This document shows positions 56,130 to 64,000 of a stretch of DNA of 64,000 nucleotides, in pieces. The stretch is taken from contig OY282379.1 in NCBI GenBank assembly GCA_958295875.1, positions 2,881,046 through 2,945,045 on the forward strand. Reading direction: 5' to 3'. The DNA comes from an uncultured Pseudomonadales bacterium. Its GTDB lineage: Bacteria > Pseudomonadota > Gammaproteobacteria > Pseudomonadales > Azotimanducaceae. The position numbers were made by a program, and so were the translations under genes. Each line of letters starts with the position of its first letter. Position 1 is the stretch's first letter. The notes under the pieces are model-generated. The model saw only the letters and a program-made list of their open reading frames with translations, was not told where the DNA came from and made no database searches.

Positions 56130-56273
56130 CTGTCCGCCGCCGTCGATGGCGGAACTTCGCGCCGGCGGAGCGAAGTGTGATGCGGCGCTGGCGGCCAGTT
56201 GGCGCGCTGCGGCCTTTGTTGGCGGCGCTATACTCCGGCGGTCTATCGCACTGAACATTGGCTAGGGGGCAGC

Positions 56274-57155
56274 ATGAGCGAAGCGGCAGAAGCAGTGGAA
56301 GTTGAAACGAAGGACCGATCCCTTCCCACCACCACCACGCGGCAACCATTTGATTTGGATGACGAGCTGGCCGGCAAGATCAAGGCGCTTGGCCTTGAGG
56401 ACACCGTGCGCGGCTTGAAGGAAGACGGCTACGGGTACATCCACGACGCTGCGGGCGCAGATTTCAACGCTCGCTTCCGGGAGGCATTGCTGCGCGTCTC
56501 CAAGGGCGGCATGGATGCCGGCGAGGCCGGTTACGGCGCCAACATGTTGTTGGACAAAGATCCCCTCATCACGGAGGCGGTGCTGAATCCGAAGATTCTC
56601 GCCATCGTGGAGGTGATGTGCGGCAAGGGCGCCTTGATCACGCAGGTGGCCTCGTCCGTGAAACCGGCCGCCAAGACGCCCCTTGGGCTGCATGCAGACC
56701 AAAACTGGACGCCGGCGCCATTCCCTGTGCATAACCAGCTCGTCACGTTCTGCTGGGCCACGGACGAGTTCAACGAGGCGAACGGTTCCACCCGCGTGGT
56801 GCCCAAGTCGCATCTTTTGGGGCGCCACCCCACTACCGAGGAAGCGGCGGCATCGGAAGGCGCCATCTCCACGGAGTGTCCCGCCGGCTCCATCGTCGTC
56901 TGGGGCGGCGCCACATGGCACGGCGGTGGCGCGCGCTCCGCTCCGGGCGAGCGCGTGGTGGCGCACATCTCATACTCGCGTCTAGCGCTGCGACCCATCG
57001 AGAACTACGACCATCTGGATGACGAGTGGCTCGCGGACAAGCCGTACGAGATGCGCGTGTTGTTGGGGAGGGAAGACTTCCTGTACGACCGCAAGGGGGC
57101 ATACGCAGGTGGCGTGGAGCCCCTGATGCGCACCTTCGCTTGGTCGAAGACGTAA
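56274..57155 (+). CDS. Phytanoyl-CoA dioxygenase family protein (Fe(II)/2-oxoglutarate oxygenase)
   Basis: A 293-aa cupin-fold oxygenase. The iron triad is visible as LHADQNW (His-x-Asp near residues 140-142) and ATWHGGGARSAPGER (distal His with the 2-oxoglutarate-binding Arg). HISYSRLALRP follows. The family hydroxylates lipids, small molecules or natural products, and the substrate here is unknown. A TATACT hexamer at 56229-56234 could be its -10 box. A GGGGG lies before the ATG. Probably its own transcription unit. Confidence 0.88.
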   Translation: MSEAAEAVEVETKDRSLPTTTTRQPFDLDDELAGKIKALGLEDTVRGLKEDGYGYIHDAAGADFNARFREALLRVSKGGMDAGEAGYGANMLLDKDPLITEAVLNPKILAIVEVMCGKGALITQVASSVKPAAKTPLGLHADQNWTPAPFPVHNQLVTFCWATDEFNEANGSTRVVPKSHLLGRHPTTEEAAASEGAISTECPAGSIVVWGGATWHGGGARSAPGERVVAHISYSRLALRPIENYDHLDDEWLADKPYEMRVLLGREDFLYDRKGAYAGGVEPLMRTFAWSKT

Positions 57156-57175
57156 CGCCGCAGCGCCACGCATCG

Positions 57176-57190
57176 GGCCGCTTGGCGGCC
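57176..57190 (+). terminator. Candidate terminator hairpin after the phytanoyl-CoA dioxygenase family gene
   Basis: GGCCGC-TTG-GCGGCC forms a perfect 6-bp stem 20 bases after the stop and is followed by GGTTTCGT, a poor U-tract. Termination is plausible but not certain. Confidence 0.35.
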
Positions 57191-57255
57191 GGTTTCGTCG
57201 CGGCTGGCTGACCTGGCCGGCGCGTCGGGTGGCTGCGGCGCGATAGCATGGGTTG

Positions 57256-58335
57256 ATGGATCCCGTCTCCCAAGCGACGTTGGGCGCACTGGCCGCCCAT
57301 GTCGGCGCTGGCCGCCAACTCGGCGCTGGCCGCCAACTCGGCGCTCGCGCCATCGCGGTGGGCGCCGGCGCCGGCTTGCTGCCGGACATCGATGTCCTGT
57401 TTTCCATCGGCGGCGACTACTTCGATGCGATCGCCAGCCACCGCGGCATCACCCATTCTCTGTTCTTTGCGCCCATCGTCGGGCCGCTGTTGGGTTGGGC
57501 AGCTTGGCGCATCGAGGGCACGCTCGATGGCGCGCGGCTGAAACGTTGGGTGCTCGCGCTCACCGCCGCGCTGTTCTCGCACCCCTTGCTCGACCTCATG
57601 ACGCCATACGGCACGCAACTCCTGTTGCCGTTCTCGAATGCCCGTTTCGCCATCGACGCCATGCCCATCATCGACCCGGTGTACACGCTCATCCTGCTCA
57701 TCGGCGTCATCTTGGCTTGGCGCCGCCCGACGCGCCGCGCGGCCTCCGTCGCAGCGTTGCTGCTCTCCAGCGGCTACATCGGCTATGCGTGGACGTTGAA
57801 TGAAGAGGCGGCGCGCACCGCGCAGGCGCAGCTCGCCGCGGCAGGGGTGGAGGATGTGGAGGTGGTGGCGTTCCCCTCGGTGCTGCAGATCCATTTGCGC
57901 CGCGTGGTGGCGCGGGCGCCGGACGAAGTGCGGGCCGGCTTTGTTTCGATGTGGCAGCCATGCCCGATTGAGTGGGGCGTGGCGCCGCGCATCGAGAGCG
58001 ATGTGGTGGCCGCGTGGCGGGACACCCGGGAAGGCCGCATTTTCGAGTGGTTCGCGATGGACTGGGTGCTGCATTCACCCACGCCGACGGGCTTGGCCGT
58101 TGCCGATTTGCGCTACGGCTTCACCGCAGACCCGCGGGTGAGCGTCTTCACCGCCCGCGCCGAAGTGGACGCTGCCGGCGCCATGCGCGTCACGGGCGGG
58201 CGCACCCAACCGGGCCGCGGCGACCTGTCGGTTGGCTCGCTCTTCGAGCAGGCGTATCCGAGCGGCTGTCAGGCGGTGAAGAACGCCAGCACGGTCCAGC
58301 AAACCGAAGCCAGCCCCGCCGCCACCGACGCTTGA
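57256..58335 (+). CDS. Membrane-bound metal-dependent hydrolase (YdjM/DUF457-like)
   Basis: A 359-aa protein. The N-terminal part has DPVSQATLGALAAH, GLLPDIDVLF, then SHRGITHSLFFAP, the His/Asp pattern of the YdjM/DUF457 family. Membrane helices follow (VLALTAALFSHPLLDLMTPYG, then LILLIGVILAWR). The C-terminal 190 residues are a soluble domain without a recognised motif. Near residues 15-30 the peptide AGRQLG is duplicated by an exact 18-bp tandem DNA repeat. Its last 67 bases overlap the oppositely oriented antiporter gene. Confidence 0.82.
   Translation: MDPVSQATLGALAAHVGAGRQLGAGRQLGARAIAVGAGAGLLPDIDVLFSIGGDYFDAIASHRGITHSLFFAPIVGPLLGWAAWRIEGTLDGARLKRWVLALTAALFSHPLLDLMTPYGTQLLLPFSNARFAIDAMPIIDPVYTLILLIGVILAWRRPTRRAASVAALLLSSGYIGYAWTLNEEAARTAQAQLAAAGVEDVEVVAFPSVLQIHLRRVVARAPDEVRAGFVSMWQPCPIEWGVAPRIESDVVAAWRDTREGRIFEWFAMDWVLHSPTPTGLAVADLRYGFTADPRVSVFTARAEVDAAGAMRVTGGRTQPGRGDLSVGSLFEQAYPSGCQAVKNASTVQQTEASPAATDA
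57304..57345 (+). repeat. 18-bp tandem duplication inside the membrane hydrolase gene
   Basis: The unit GGCGCTGGCCGCCAACTC occurs twice in direct tandem, followed by a third partial copy (GGCGCT). It encodes a duplicated six-residue unit in an N-terminal loop, stays in frame and has the form expected of replication slippage. Confidence 0.85.
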
Positions 58336-60002
58336 GGAATCTGCGTCTTGATGTGGTCCATCAGGTCGCAGCCGGTGCAAACGGAGCTCAACACCGAGGT
58401 GTCTGAAATCGGCGAGCACTGGTCGCCGTAGACGCTGCCGTCCATCACCGCGGCGAAGCAGAGCGTCATGAACAATTCGGGATGCGCGAGGCCTTGGGAG
58501 GTCGCCACGGCCCACGCGAGCGGCATCGCCAAGGGAAAGGCCACTGCGTAGGTGCCCCAACTGGTGCCGGTGGAGAACGCGATGACCATGGTGAGCACCT
58601 GCAAGAGCACCGGCAGGATGAACCAAGGCAGCGCTTCGCCGAGCAACTCGACGAGGAAGAGGCCGCCGCCGGTCTCGTTGCTGATGCCGCCGATGGTCAC
58701 GGCGAGCAACAGGATCACAGAGCCGAGCACCACGCCCTTAATGCCGTCGTGGAAGCCGGAAACGAGGTCTTTGAGGGACATGCCCTTCACCAAGGCCGTG
58801 CCGGCCGCGATGGCCAGCGCCGCGCCAAACGCCCACTGCACGTTTGGGGTGCCCGTGGCGACGAAGGTGCCGACAGCGATGCCGATCAAGGCGCCGAGGG
58901 GCGCGAAGAACTCGAGGATGTGCGGCGAGTAGCCTTCCGGGACGTTGGAGCCTTGCAGCTCCGGCGAAGCCAGTGGCTCGGCGTCGGGCGCGTCCAGTGC
59001 GCCGGTGCTGCGCGCCCGCTGCATGGCGGCGCCAAGTTGCCGCCCCAAGAAGAGCGGCTTCTCGACGCTGAGCAGGAACGTGCCCAGCACGGCGAAGATG
59101 GCGTAGAAGCAGAACGGCACGCTCTGAAAGAAGAACGCGATGCGGTCTGCTTCCGTGGCGAGGAAACTCACCCCGGAGACGAAGATGAACGCTTGCACAT
59201 AGCCAGGCCAAGCGTTGAAGGCGAGTTGTGATGCGATGGGCGAGGCAGTGGAATCGACGATGTAGGCCAGCTCTTCATGGGAGACGCGCTCTTTGTCGGC
59301 GATGGGCCGCACCGTGGTGCCCACCAGCACGGTGCTCACGCTGCCGCCTTGGAAGAAGATGACGCCCAGCCCCCAAGCGACCAGCTTCGCGGACCGCGGG
59401 CCGCGCACGAACCGCGCTGTCATGAACTCGGCAAAGGCGAGCGCCGCGCCAGTGCGCGACCAGATGCCCATGAGGCCGCCGAGCAGCCAGAGATAGAGCA
59501 GCAGCACGGCGGCGGAACTGGTGGTGGCCAGCGACGGAATGAGCACATCGCCGCTCAAGTCATAACGGCCCAAGATGAGCGCGCCGGAAACGATGCCGCC
59601 CAACAGGGAGGTCACCGGCTCTTTGTTGATCCAGCAGAGCAGCACCGCGGTGAGGGCCGGCAACAGCGACCACCAGCCCCAGTGCCGTTGGGGCTTCAGT
59701 TGTTGGTAGACGGGTTCGCCAGAAGCGTCCTCGGTGACGACGAACTCTTCGTCTGCGGGCGCCGCGTCCCCCCACGCATGGCTATTGTCTGGGTGGAGCC
59801 GGGCGTCATTGATGGCGATGGGGTCGAACGGGATGCGCTCGCCCTCGAGCACATAGTGGAGGCTGCCGTCATCGCCGCGTTCGGCATCCAGCGTGATCTG
59901 CTCGACAGACCAAGTGGGTGTCACTTGGGCGCCGATGAAGGCGGAAGCGACCATCGCCACCGCCAACACGGCGAACTTCCGCACGCTCAAACCCAATTGC
60001 AT
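58269..60002 (-). CDS. NhaC family Na+/H+ antiporter
   Basis: A 577-aa polytopic membrane protein with about 11-12 helices. The first helix (KFAVLAVAMVASAFIGA) is followed by a ~90-residue extracytoplasmic insertion, longer than in most NhaC proteins. Family motifs are GVIFFQGGSVSTVLVGTTVR, FSTGTSWGTYAVAFPLAMP and VMDGSVYGDQCSPISDTSV. Predicted to exchange sodium for protons, or a related organic substrate. The start MQLGLSVRKF at 60002 follows the membrane topology. Its 3' end overlaps the convergent hydrolase gene. Confidence 0.9.
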   Translation of the reverse strand: MQLGLSVRKFAVLAVAMVASAFIGAQVTPTWSVEQITLDAERGDDGSLHYVLEGERIPFDPIAINDARLHPDNSHAWGDAAPADEEFVVTEDASGEPVYQQLKPQRHWGWWSLLPALTAVLLCWINKEPVTSLLGGIVSGALILGRYDLSGDVLIPSLATTSSAAVLLLYLWLLGGLMGIWSRTGAALAFAEFMTARFVRGPRSAKLVAWGLGVIFFQGGSVSTVLVGTTVRPIADKERVSHEELAYIVDSTASPIASQLAFNAWPGYVQAFIFVSGVSFLATEADRIAFFFQSVPFCFYAIFAVLGTFLLSVEKPLFLGRQLGAAMQRARSTGALDAPDAEPLASPELQGSNVPEGYSPHILEFFAPLGALIGIAVGTFVATGTPNVQWAFGAALAIAAGTALVKGMSLKDLVSGFHDGIKGVVLGSVILLLAVTIGGISNETGGGLFLVELLGEALPWFILPVLLQVLTMVIAFSTGTSWGTYAVAFPLAMPLAWAVATSQGLAHPELFMTLCFAAVMDGSVYGDQCSPISDTSVLSSVCTGCDLMDHIKTQIPQASVAAGLASVCWTVLAFFTA

Positions 60003-60144
60003 GGAACCCCCCGCAAATCCGCCGCCCAAAGCGCCTGCTGCCGGCCGTGGCTCGCTGCCCGCGATGCGATGCGGTGCCGGCCGGCGCTTGCCAAGCGTGG
60101 CCATGATAGCCGTGCCCGGCCCATCGCGGGCGGACGGCGGCGGC

Positions 60145-61362
60145 TCACTCGTAGCGCAATGCCTCGATGGGCCGCAGTTGCGCGGCCCGCAAAGCCGGCA
60201 AGATGCCGGCCGCGAGGCCCACCAAGGCCGAGAAGCCGATGGCCAGCCCAATGGCCCACAGCGGTGCGCTGACGCCGGGAAAGTCCGGGATGGTCGAGCC
60301 GACGATGGCGCCAAGGCCCAATCCCGCAAGCAGGCCAACGATGCCGCCGAGCAACGACAACGCCGCGGCTTCAATCAGGAACTGCATCAGGATTTGGTGC
60401 CGCGAGGCGCCCAAAGCCTTGCAGATGCCGATTTCGCGCGTGCGCTCGGTCACCGAGACCAGCATGATGTTCATGATGCCGACGCCGGCGACGAGCAGGG
60501 CAATGCTGACCGTGCCGGCCACCAACGCAGTGATCGCCGCCACCACCTCGTCGAACGCGTCGGTGATCTCGTCGGCGGTTTGCACGCGAAAGGTGTCAGG
60601 CTCGCCCGGACTGATGCCCCGCAAACCACGCAGGATGGCGCGGATGCGCGCCGCCACCGGGTCCAACTGGGCGATGTCCGCCACGGTGAGTTGAATGAGG
60701 AGATCTGGCGGTTGATGCGGGGGGCTGAGGCTGCGCATGGTGCGGTACGGCAGCGTGATGTGGTCGTCTGGATTCATGCCGCCGAGGCCGCCTTTGCGCT
60801 CCATCACGCCGACCACCTTGAACCATTCGCCTGCCAGGGCGATGTGCTTGCCGATGGGATCGTCGGGCAACCCCAGCACTTCGCGGGTCTTTTCGCCGAT
60901 GACGCAGACGCGGCGGCGATTGCGGTCGTCCGCGAGCGACAGGAAGCGTCCGATGCGTTCATAGGCGTTGTAAACGCGGGGATAGGTGTGGGTTGTGCCG
61001 CGCACCTCGGTGAGGGTGGCTTGGCTGCCGTAGCGGGCCTCGACACGGCTGAAGGCGAGCGGCGTGATGTGGGCGATGCCCGGCACGCGCGTGCGAATGG
61101 CTTCGAGATCGTCTGGCGTGAGCCGCGCGATGCGGCCGGCGAGCCCGTCTTCCAATGGCGTGTACGGCGAGATGGATAGGCTGTTGCCGCCGAGCCCTTG
61201 GAACTCCTCGATGATGGCCGCCCGGAACCCCTGCATGATGGAGACCACCGAGATCACCGATGCGACGCCGACCACGACGCCGAAGATGGTGAGTGCGCTC
61301 CGCAGGGGATGCGCGGCGATGGACTGGCAAGCGGAGCGCAGGCTCTCGATCAGCGTGAACAT
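60145..61362 (-). CDS. MacB-type ABC transporter permease
   Basis: A 405-aa permease with one N-terminal helix (ALTIFGVVVGVASVISVVS), a large periplasmic MacB core domain (~45-275) and three C-terminal helices of the FtsX-like domain (VSIALLVAGVGIMNIML, LLGGIVGLLAGLGLGAIVG, LWAIGLAIGFSALVGLAAG). It ends with AAQLRPIEALRYE, typical of the family. With the upstream ATPase and adaptor it forms a tripartite efflux or lipoprotein/peptide export system. It starts 10 bases after the ATPase stop. Confidence 0.92.
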   Translation of the reverse strand: MFTLIESLRSACQSIAAHPLRSALTIFGVVVGVASVISVVSIMQGFRAAIIEEFQGLGGNSLSISPYTPLEDGLAGRIARLTPDDLEAIRTRVPGIAHITPLAFSRVEARYGSQATLTEVRGTTHTYPRVYNAYERIGRFLSLADDRNRRRVCVIGEKTREVLGLPDDPIGKHIALAGEWFKVVGVMERKGGLGGMNPDDHITLPYRTMRSLSPPHQPPDLLIQLTVADIAQLDPVAARIRAILRGLRGISPGEPDTFRVQTADEITDAFDEVVAAITALVAGTVSIALLVAGVGIMNIMLVSVTERTREIGICKALGASRHQILMQFLIEAAALSLLGGIVGLLAGLGLGAIVGSTIPDFPGVSAPLWAIGLAIGFSALVGLAAGILPALRAAQLRPIEALRYE

Positions 61363-61372
61363 GAGGCGGACG

Positions 61373-62083
61373 CTAACCGGCCGACGAGGCCATCCGCTCA
61401 TCCCGGGCGATGCGGCCGTCGATGAGCTCGATGATGCGCTGGCAGCGTCGCGCGATGCTCGCTTCATGCGTCACCACAATCACCGCTTGGCCGTTTGAGT
61501 GCAGGGCGTCGAACAGGGCCAGCACCTGTTCGGTGGACGCGGCGTCCAAGTTGCCGGTGGGCTCGTCCGCGAGCAGGAGCGCCGGCTGCCCCGCCAGCGC
61601 CCGGGCGATGGCCACCCGTTGGCGTTGCCCGCCGGATAGCTGATTGGGCAGGTGCGCCGCCCGGTCTCCCAAGCCCACCCACGCCAGCGCCTCGGTGGCC
61701 CGGGCGCGCCGTTCATGGGGCGGGAGACCGCGGTAGATGAGCGGTTGCATGACATTTCGTAGTGCCGTCATGCGTGCCAGCAAGTTGAAGCTCTGGAAGA
61801 CGAAGCCGATCTCTTGGTTGCGGATGCGCGCCAGTTCGTTCTCGTTGATGCCGGCGACGTTGTAGCCGTTCAAGGAGTAGGCGCCGGCGCTGGGCGCATC
61901 GAGGCAACCGATCAGATTGAGCAGCGTGGATTTGCCGGAACCCGATGAGCCAACGATGGCCACATACTCGTTGCGATGGACCACCACATCAACATCGCGC
62001 AGCGCGTGTACCCGGTTAGGGCCGCTGTCGTAGCGCCTGCCGACGCCTTTCATGCGCACCACTGGCGGGGCAGTGTTGGTCAT
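61373..62083 (-). CDS. ABC transporter ATP-binding protein (MacB/LolD type)
   Basis: A 236-aa ATPase with Walker A GSSGSGKST, Q-loop FQSFNLLARMT, signature LSGGQRQRVAIARAL, Walker B ALLLADEPTGNLD and H-switch VVTHE. GSSGSGKSTLLNLIGCLD and DEPTGNLD place it in the MacB/LolD group that powers mechanotransmission through periplasmic adaptors. Coupled to the adaptor by ATGA overlap. Confidence 0.94.
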   Translation of the reverse strand: MTNTAPPVVRMKGVGRRYDSGPNRVHALRDVDVVVHRNEYVAIVGSSGSGKSTLLNLIGCLDAPSAGAYSLNGYNVAGINENELARIRNQEIGFVFQSFNLLARMTALRNVMQPLIYRGLPPHERRARATEALAWVGLGDRAAHLPNQLSGGQRQRVAIARALAGQPALLLADEPTGNLDAASTEQVLALFDALHSNGQAVIVVTHEASIARRCQRIIELIDGRIARDERMASSAG

Positions 62084-63285
62084 GTCGGCAGCTTGCCTGT
62101 GTCGGCGTCCGCCTCCGCTTGGCGGATTTCCACCGCGTCGCCGTCGCGCAAGTTCCTGAGCGTGCGGCTGGGGCCGACGACAACCCGCTGGGTGGGCTTG
62201 ATGCCCGCGACGATCTCCTGCCAAGCGTCGTCTGAGCGGCCTGTTTGCACTTCGACCTTGCGCGCCACGCCGTCTTCCGCCACGTAGACGTACTGTGTGG
62301 CCGCCGCGTCCGGCGCTTCCTCGGCCACGATTGCGCCGATGGGCAGGGCGAGCGTTTCGTCTGCGTCAGCGGTGAATATCTCGGCGCGGCACGACATGCC
62401 GGGCCGCAAACGGATGCCGTGCGTCTCGGCGATCCGCACTCGCACCAGGAAGGACAGGCCACGCCGCTCCCGATGGCGCCGTGCCGTGTTGGCGACGAAC
62501 TCCACCACGCCGGTGAGCGGTTGCTGGGGGTACGCGATGGCGACGATTTCCGCGCTCTGGCCAGTGCTCACGTTGGCGACGTCCGCTTCGTCCACATGCA
62601 CTTCCGTGACGACCCGCGACGGGTCTGCGATGGTCATGAGCTGGCTGCCGGGAATGTTCGTGGCACTGGCGATGGCGGTCTCTCCCATCTCGATGTCCAA
62701 GGCGGTCACCACGCCGTCGATGGGCGCGCGCAGGCGGGTTTTCTCGAGTTGTTCGATGGATTGGTGCAACTGTGCGCGGGCCTGGGCCAGCCGTTCCTTG
62801 GCGGAACGCAAATCGATGCGGGCGGCTTCCAGTTCGTGCCTCGCAGCCTCAAAGGAGTGCTCATCCAGCAGCTTGCGGGCATGCAGAAGCGCGTTGCGGT
62901 CGTCACGTCGCTCTAGGTTGGCAATGCGCAACGCCGTGCGGTCGATGTTGATCTCCTCCAAGCGCATCGCCGCGCGGTTCTGCTCCACCAGCGCCGCGTA
63001 CGCTTCGTTGTCGATGGCGAGCACCAACTCGCCGGCGCTCACCCGTTGCCCCTCTTCCACATGCACGGCCTCTACCCGGCCCACCACTTCGCTGGTGAGG
63101 TTCACCTCTTCCTCATGGGCGAGTTCGCCAGAAGCCAGGATGGATGGCTGGATGACGCGCAGGGCGGCAGCCTCGGTGTCCACCAACACCGGGTTTGTCC
63201 CGTTGACGGCGCCGCTGACGAGCGGCACGGCCAACGCCATGACGCCAACGACGGTGATGGCGGCGAGGACTTTGTTTCGGTGCAT
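62080..63285 (-). CDS. Efflux periplasmic adaptor subunit (membrane fusion protein, MacA-like)
   Basis: A 401-aa protein with an N-terminal membrane anchor or signal (VLAAITVVGVMALAVPLVSG). The biotinyl-lipoyl half VGRVEAVHVEEGQRVSAGELV and the second half RLRAPIDGVVTALDIEMGE flank an alpha-helical hairpin (~100-190). A beta-barrel (VTEVHVDEADVANVSTGQ) and membrane-proximal domain follow. It links the MacB-type permease to an outer-membrane channel, which is not encoded here. First gene of the three-gene operon. Confidence 0.93.
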   Translation of the reverse strand: MHRNKVLAAITVVGVMALAVPLVSGAVNGTNPVLVDTEAAALRVIQPSILASGELAHEEEVNLTSEVVGRVEAVHVEEGQRVSAGELVLAIDNEAYAALVEQNRAAMRLEEINIDRTALRIANLERRDDRNALLHARKLLDEHSFEAARHELEAARIDLRSAKERLAQARAQLHQSIEQLEKTRLRAPIDGVVTALDIEMGETAIASATNIPGSQLMTIADPSRVVTEVHVDEADVANVSTGQSAEIVAIAYPQQPLTGVVEFVANTARRHRERRGLSFLVRVRIAETHGIRLRPGMSCRAEIFTADADETLALPIGAIVAEEAPDAAATQYVYVAEDGVARKVEVQTGRSDDAWQEIVAGIKPTQRVVVGPSRTLRNLRDGDAVEIRQAEADADTGKLPT

Positions 63286-63321
63286 GGCTTGTCGTCTCCG
63301 TGGTTTGGTTCCGGCGTCGCG

Positions 63322-63909
63322 CTAGCCTTGATGGAGCGCGGTGAGACGGACGATCGCGACGCTGATGAGCGACACGGTCGCGCTGGCGAACGCGACCGAG
63401 ATCAGCGCGTTGACCCAAGCGCAGCACCGTGCCAACAACAGGAACAGGGCCACCAGACAGAGCCCCGCCGCAACGTATTGCGCCTCGCTGGCCCATGGGA
63501 CGCCCAGCAGCTCGTCGACATCGATGGACGCGCCCTTGGACGCGAGCAGCTCCTCGAGAGAGAAGCTGCGCGGCGGGTGCCACGCCACCGAGCCAACCAT
63601 GAACCAAGCGTGGATGGCCAACACCCAAAACGCTGCCGCCACCCGTCGAGCGATTGCCTTGGCTGCGATCGTCTCTCCCAGCCATCTGAGCATGAGGCCG
63701 CAGGCGAAGCCGAAGACCGTGACGCTCGCCAGCGTGAAGCCGGCATTGGCGGCCGCGCCGATGTACGCCATCAACTTCGCATGAACTTGCAACGGGGCAG
63801 GCGTGACTTCGCCGAGCAAGTTTTGCAGCGTGATGGCGGTTGACGTGCAGTAAGCCGCCAACCAAACGGCTGCGACGAACAACGGATGCGTGGCGAAGGA
63901 GCGATTCAT
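63322..63909 (-). CDS. Small integral membrane protein, family not recognised
   Basis: A 195-aa protein with about four to five predicted membrane helices: LFVAAVWLAAYCTSTAI, AGFTLASVTVFGFACGLML, VAAAFWVLAIHAWFMVG, VAAGLCLVALFLLLA and LISVAFASATVSLISVA. A soluble loop of ~35 residues lies before the fourth. The arrangement recalls Yip1-like membrane proteins, but this is weak. It overlaps the upstream gene by ATGA and lies 36 bases before the efflux adaptor, so it could belong to that operon. Confidence 0.7.
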   Translation of the reverse strand: MNRSFATHPLFVAAVWLAAYCTSTAITLQNLLGEVTPAPLQVHAKLMAYIGAAANAGFTLASVTVFGFACGLMLRWLGETIAAKAIARRVAAAFWVLAIHAWFMVGSVAWHPPRSFSLEELLASKGASIDVDELLGVPWASEAQYVAAGLCLVALFLLLARCCAWVNALISVAFASATVSLISVAIVRLTALHQG

Positions 63910-64000
63910 GGCAGCAACGCCGCTCTCGCCAACGGCACTGTCAGGTAACCCTCGATGGTGGCGGCGACAGCCAACAGTGGCACGCCGACGAGGGCCGTGC
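63906..64000 (-). CDS. C-terminal end of a membrane protein, possibly SpoIIM/DUF95-like (cut by window edge)
   Basis: An open frame enters from the window edge and ends at TGA in an ATGA overlap with the next gene. The visible residues include TALVGVPLLAVAATIEGYLT, a hydrophobic helix followed by IEGYLT. That resembles the C-terminus of stage II sporulation protein M-type membrane proteins, which end with a helix and an IEA/IEG-x-x-T motif. Only about 30 residues are visible, so the family is tentative. Confidence 0.45.
   Translation of the reverse strand, partial: TALVGVPLLAVAATIEGYLTVPLARAALLP

Noticed and set aside
59266..60374. N-terminal extension of the NhaC antiporter upstream of 60002 and plus-strand frames over it
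   Set aside because: The first membrane helix begins just after the start at 60002. The extension is Arg/Pro-rich and crosses into the neighbouring permease gene.

Overview
The window is a high-GC bacterial chromosome segment, most likely from an uncultivated gammaproteobacterium. The evidence is gene order: infC-rpmI-rplT-pheS-pheT-ihfA-merR, rpsP-rimM-trmD-rplS, and xerD-dsbC-hom-recJ-prfB-lysS are arranged as in Gammaproteobacteria, and prfB keeps the programmed +1 frameshift. Several acyl-CoA/crotonase genes, a phytanoyl-CoA dioxygenase-like gene, amidohydrolases and a secreted leucine-rich-repeat protease would suit a marine or host-associated organism, but that is inference only.

Layout. 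1-6.1 kb: the start of a GNAT acetyltransferase gene and uvrB (minus), then a crotonase, a luciferase-like monooxygenase and a membrane nucleotide-sugar dehydratase (plus). 6.2-11.9 kb: tRNA-Val(GAC), then the translation operon infC (apparent AUC start), rpmI, rplT, pheS, pheT, ihfA and a MerR-type regulator. 11.9-25.4 kb: a type I-G (formerly I-U) CRISPR-Cas locus. It holds a cluster of four hairpins, a good sigma-70 promoter, a small ORF coupled to csb1, then csb1 (Cas7), csb2 (Cas5-Cas6), cas3 with a C-terminal HD domain and a Csb3/Cas8-like gene. These are followed by a 0.49 kb leader with palindromes, an array of 43 full 36-bp repeats, an unrecognised 89-aa ORF, a cas4-cas1 fusion and cas2. 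The array therefore sits between the interference and adaptation modules.

25.4-35.3 kb: amidohydrolase, a lone PotC-type permease (minus), M20 peptidase, a 6PGDH-like dehydrogenase, a redoxin/CxxCH/copper-monooxygenase/EF-hand fusion, an oxidoreductase-SelD fusion and a DsbA-like protein. 35.5-42.4 kb: ffh, then an oppositely oriented secreted metzincin with BACON, LRR and Calx-beta regions, then rpsP-rimM-trmD-rplS. The protease separates ffh from rpsP, which are commonly neighbours. 42.4-50.6 kb: xerD, dsbC, hom, recJ, prfB, lysS, ung. 50.6-56.1 kb: a valine/isobutyrate degradation operon (mmsA, acyl-CoA dehydrogenase, methacrylyl-CoA hydratase, 3-hydroxyisobutyryl-CoA hydrolase, mmsB). 56.2-64 kb: phytanoyl-CoA dioxygenase family gene, a membrane hydrolase with an 18-bp tandem duplication, an NhaC-type antiporter overlapping it tail to tail, a MacAB-type efflux operon, a small membrane protein and the end of another membrane protein gene.

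The parts most worth a second look are the CRISPR-Cas locus (two small unassigned ORFs, paired leader palindromes, no long Csx17) and the LRR metalloprotease inserted in a housekeeping cluster. All functional calls come from reading motifs and gene order; no database search was run.
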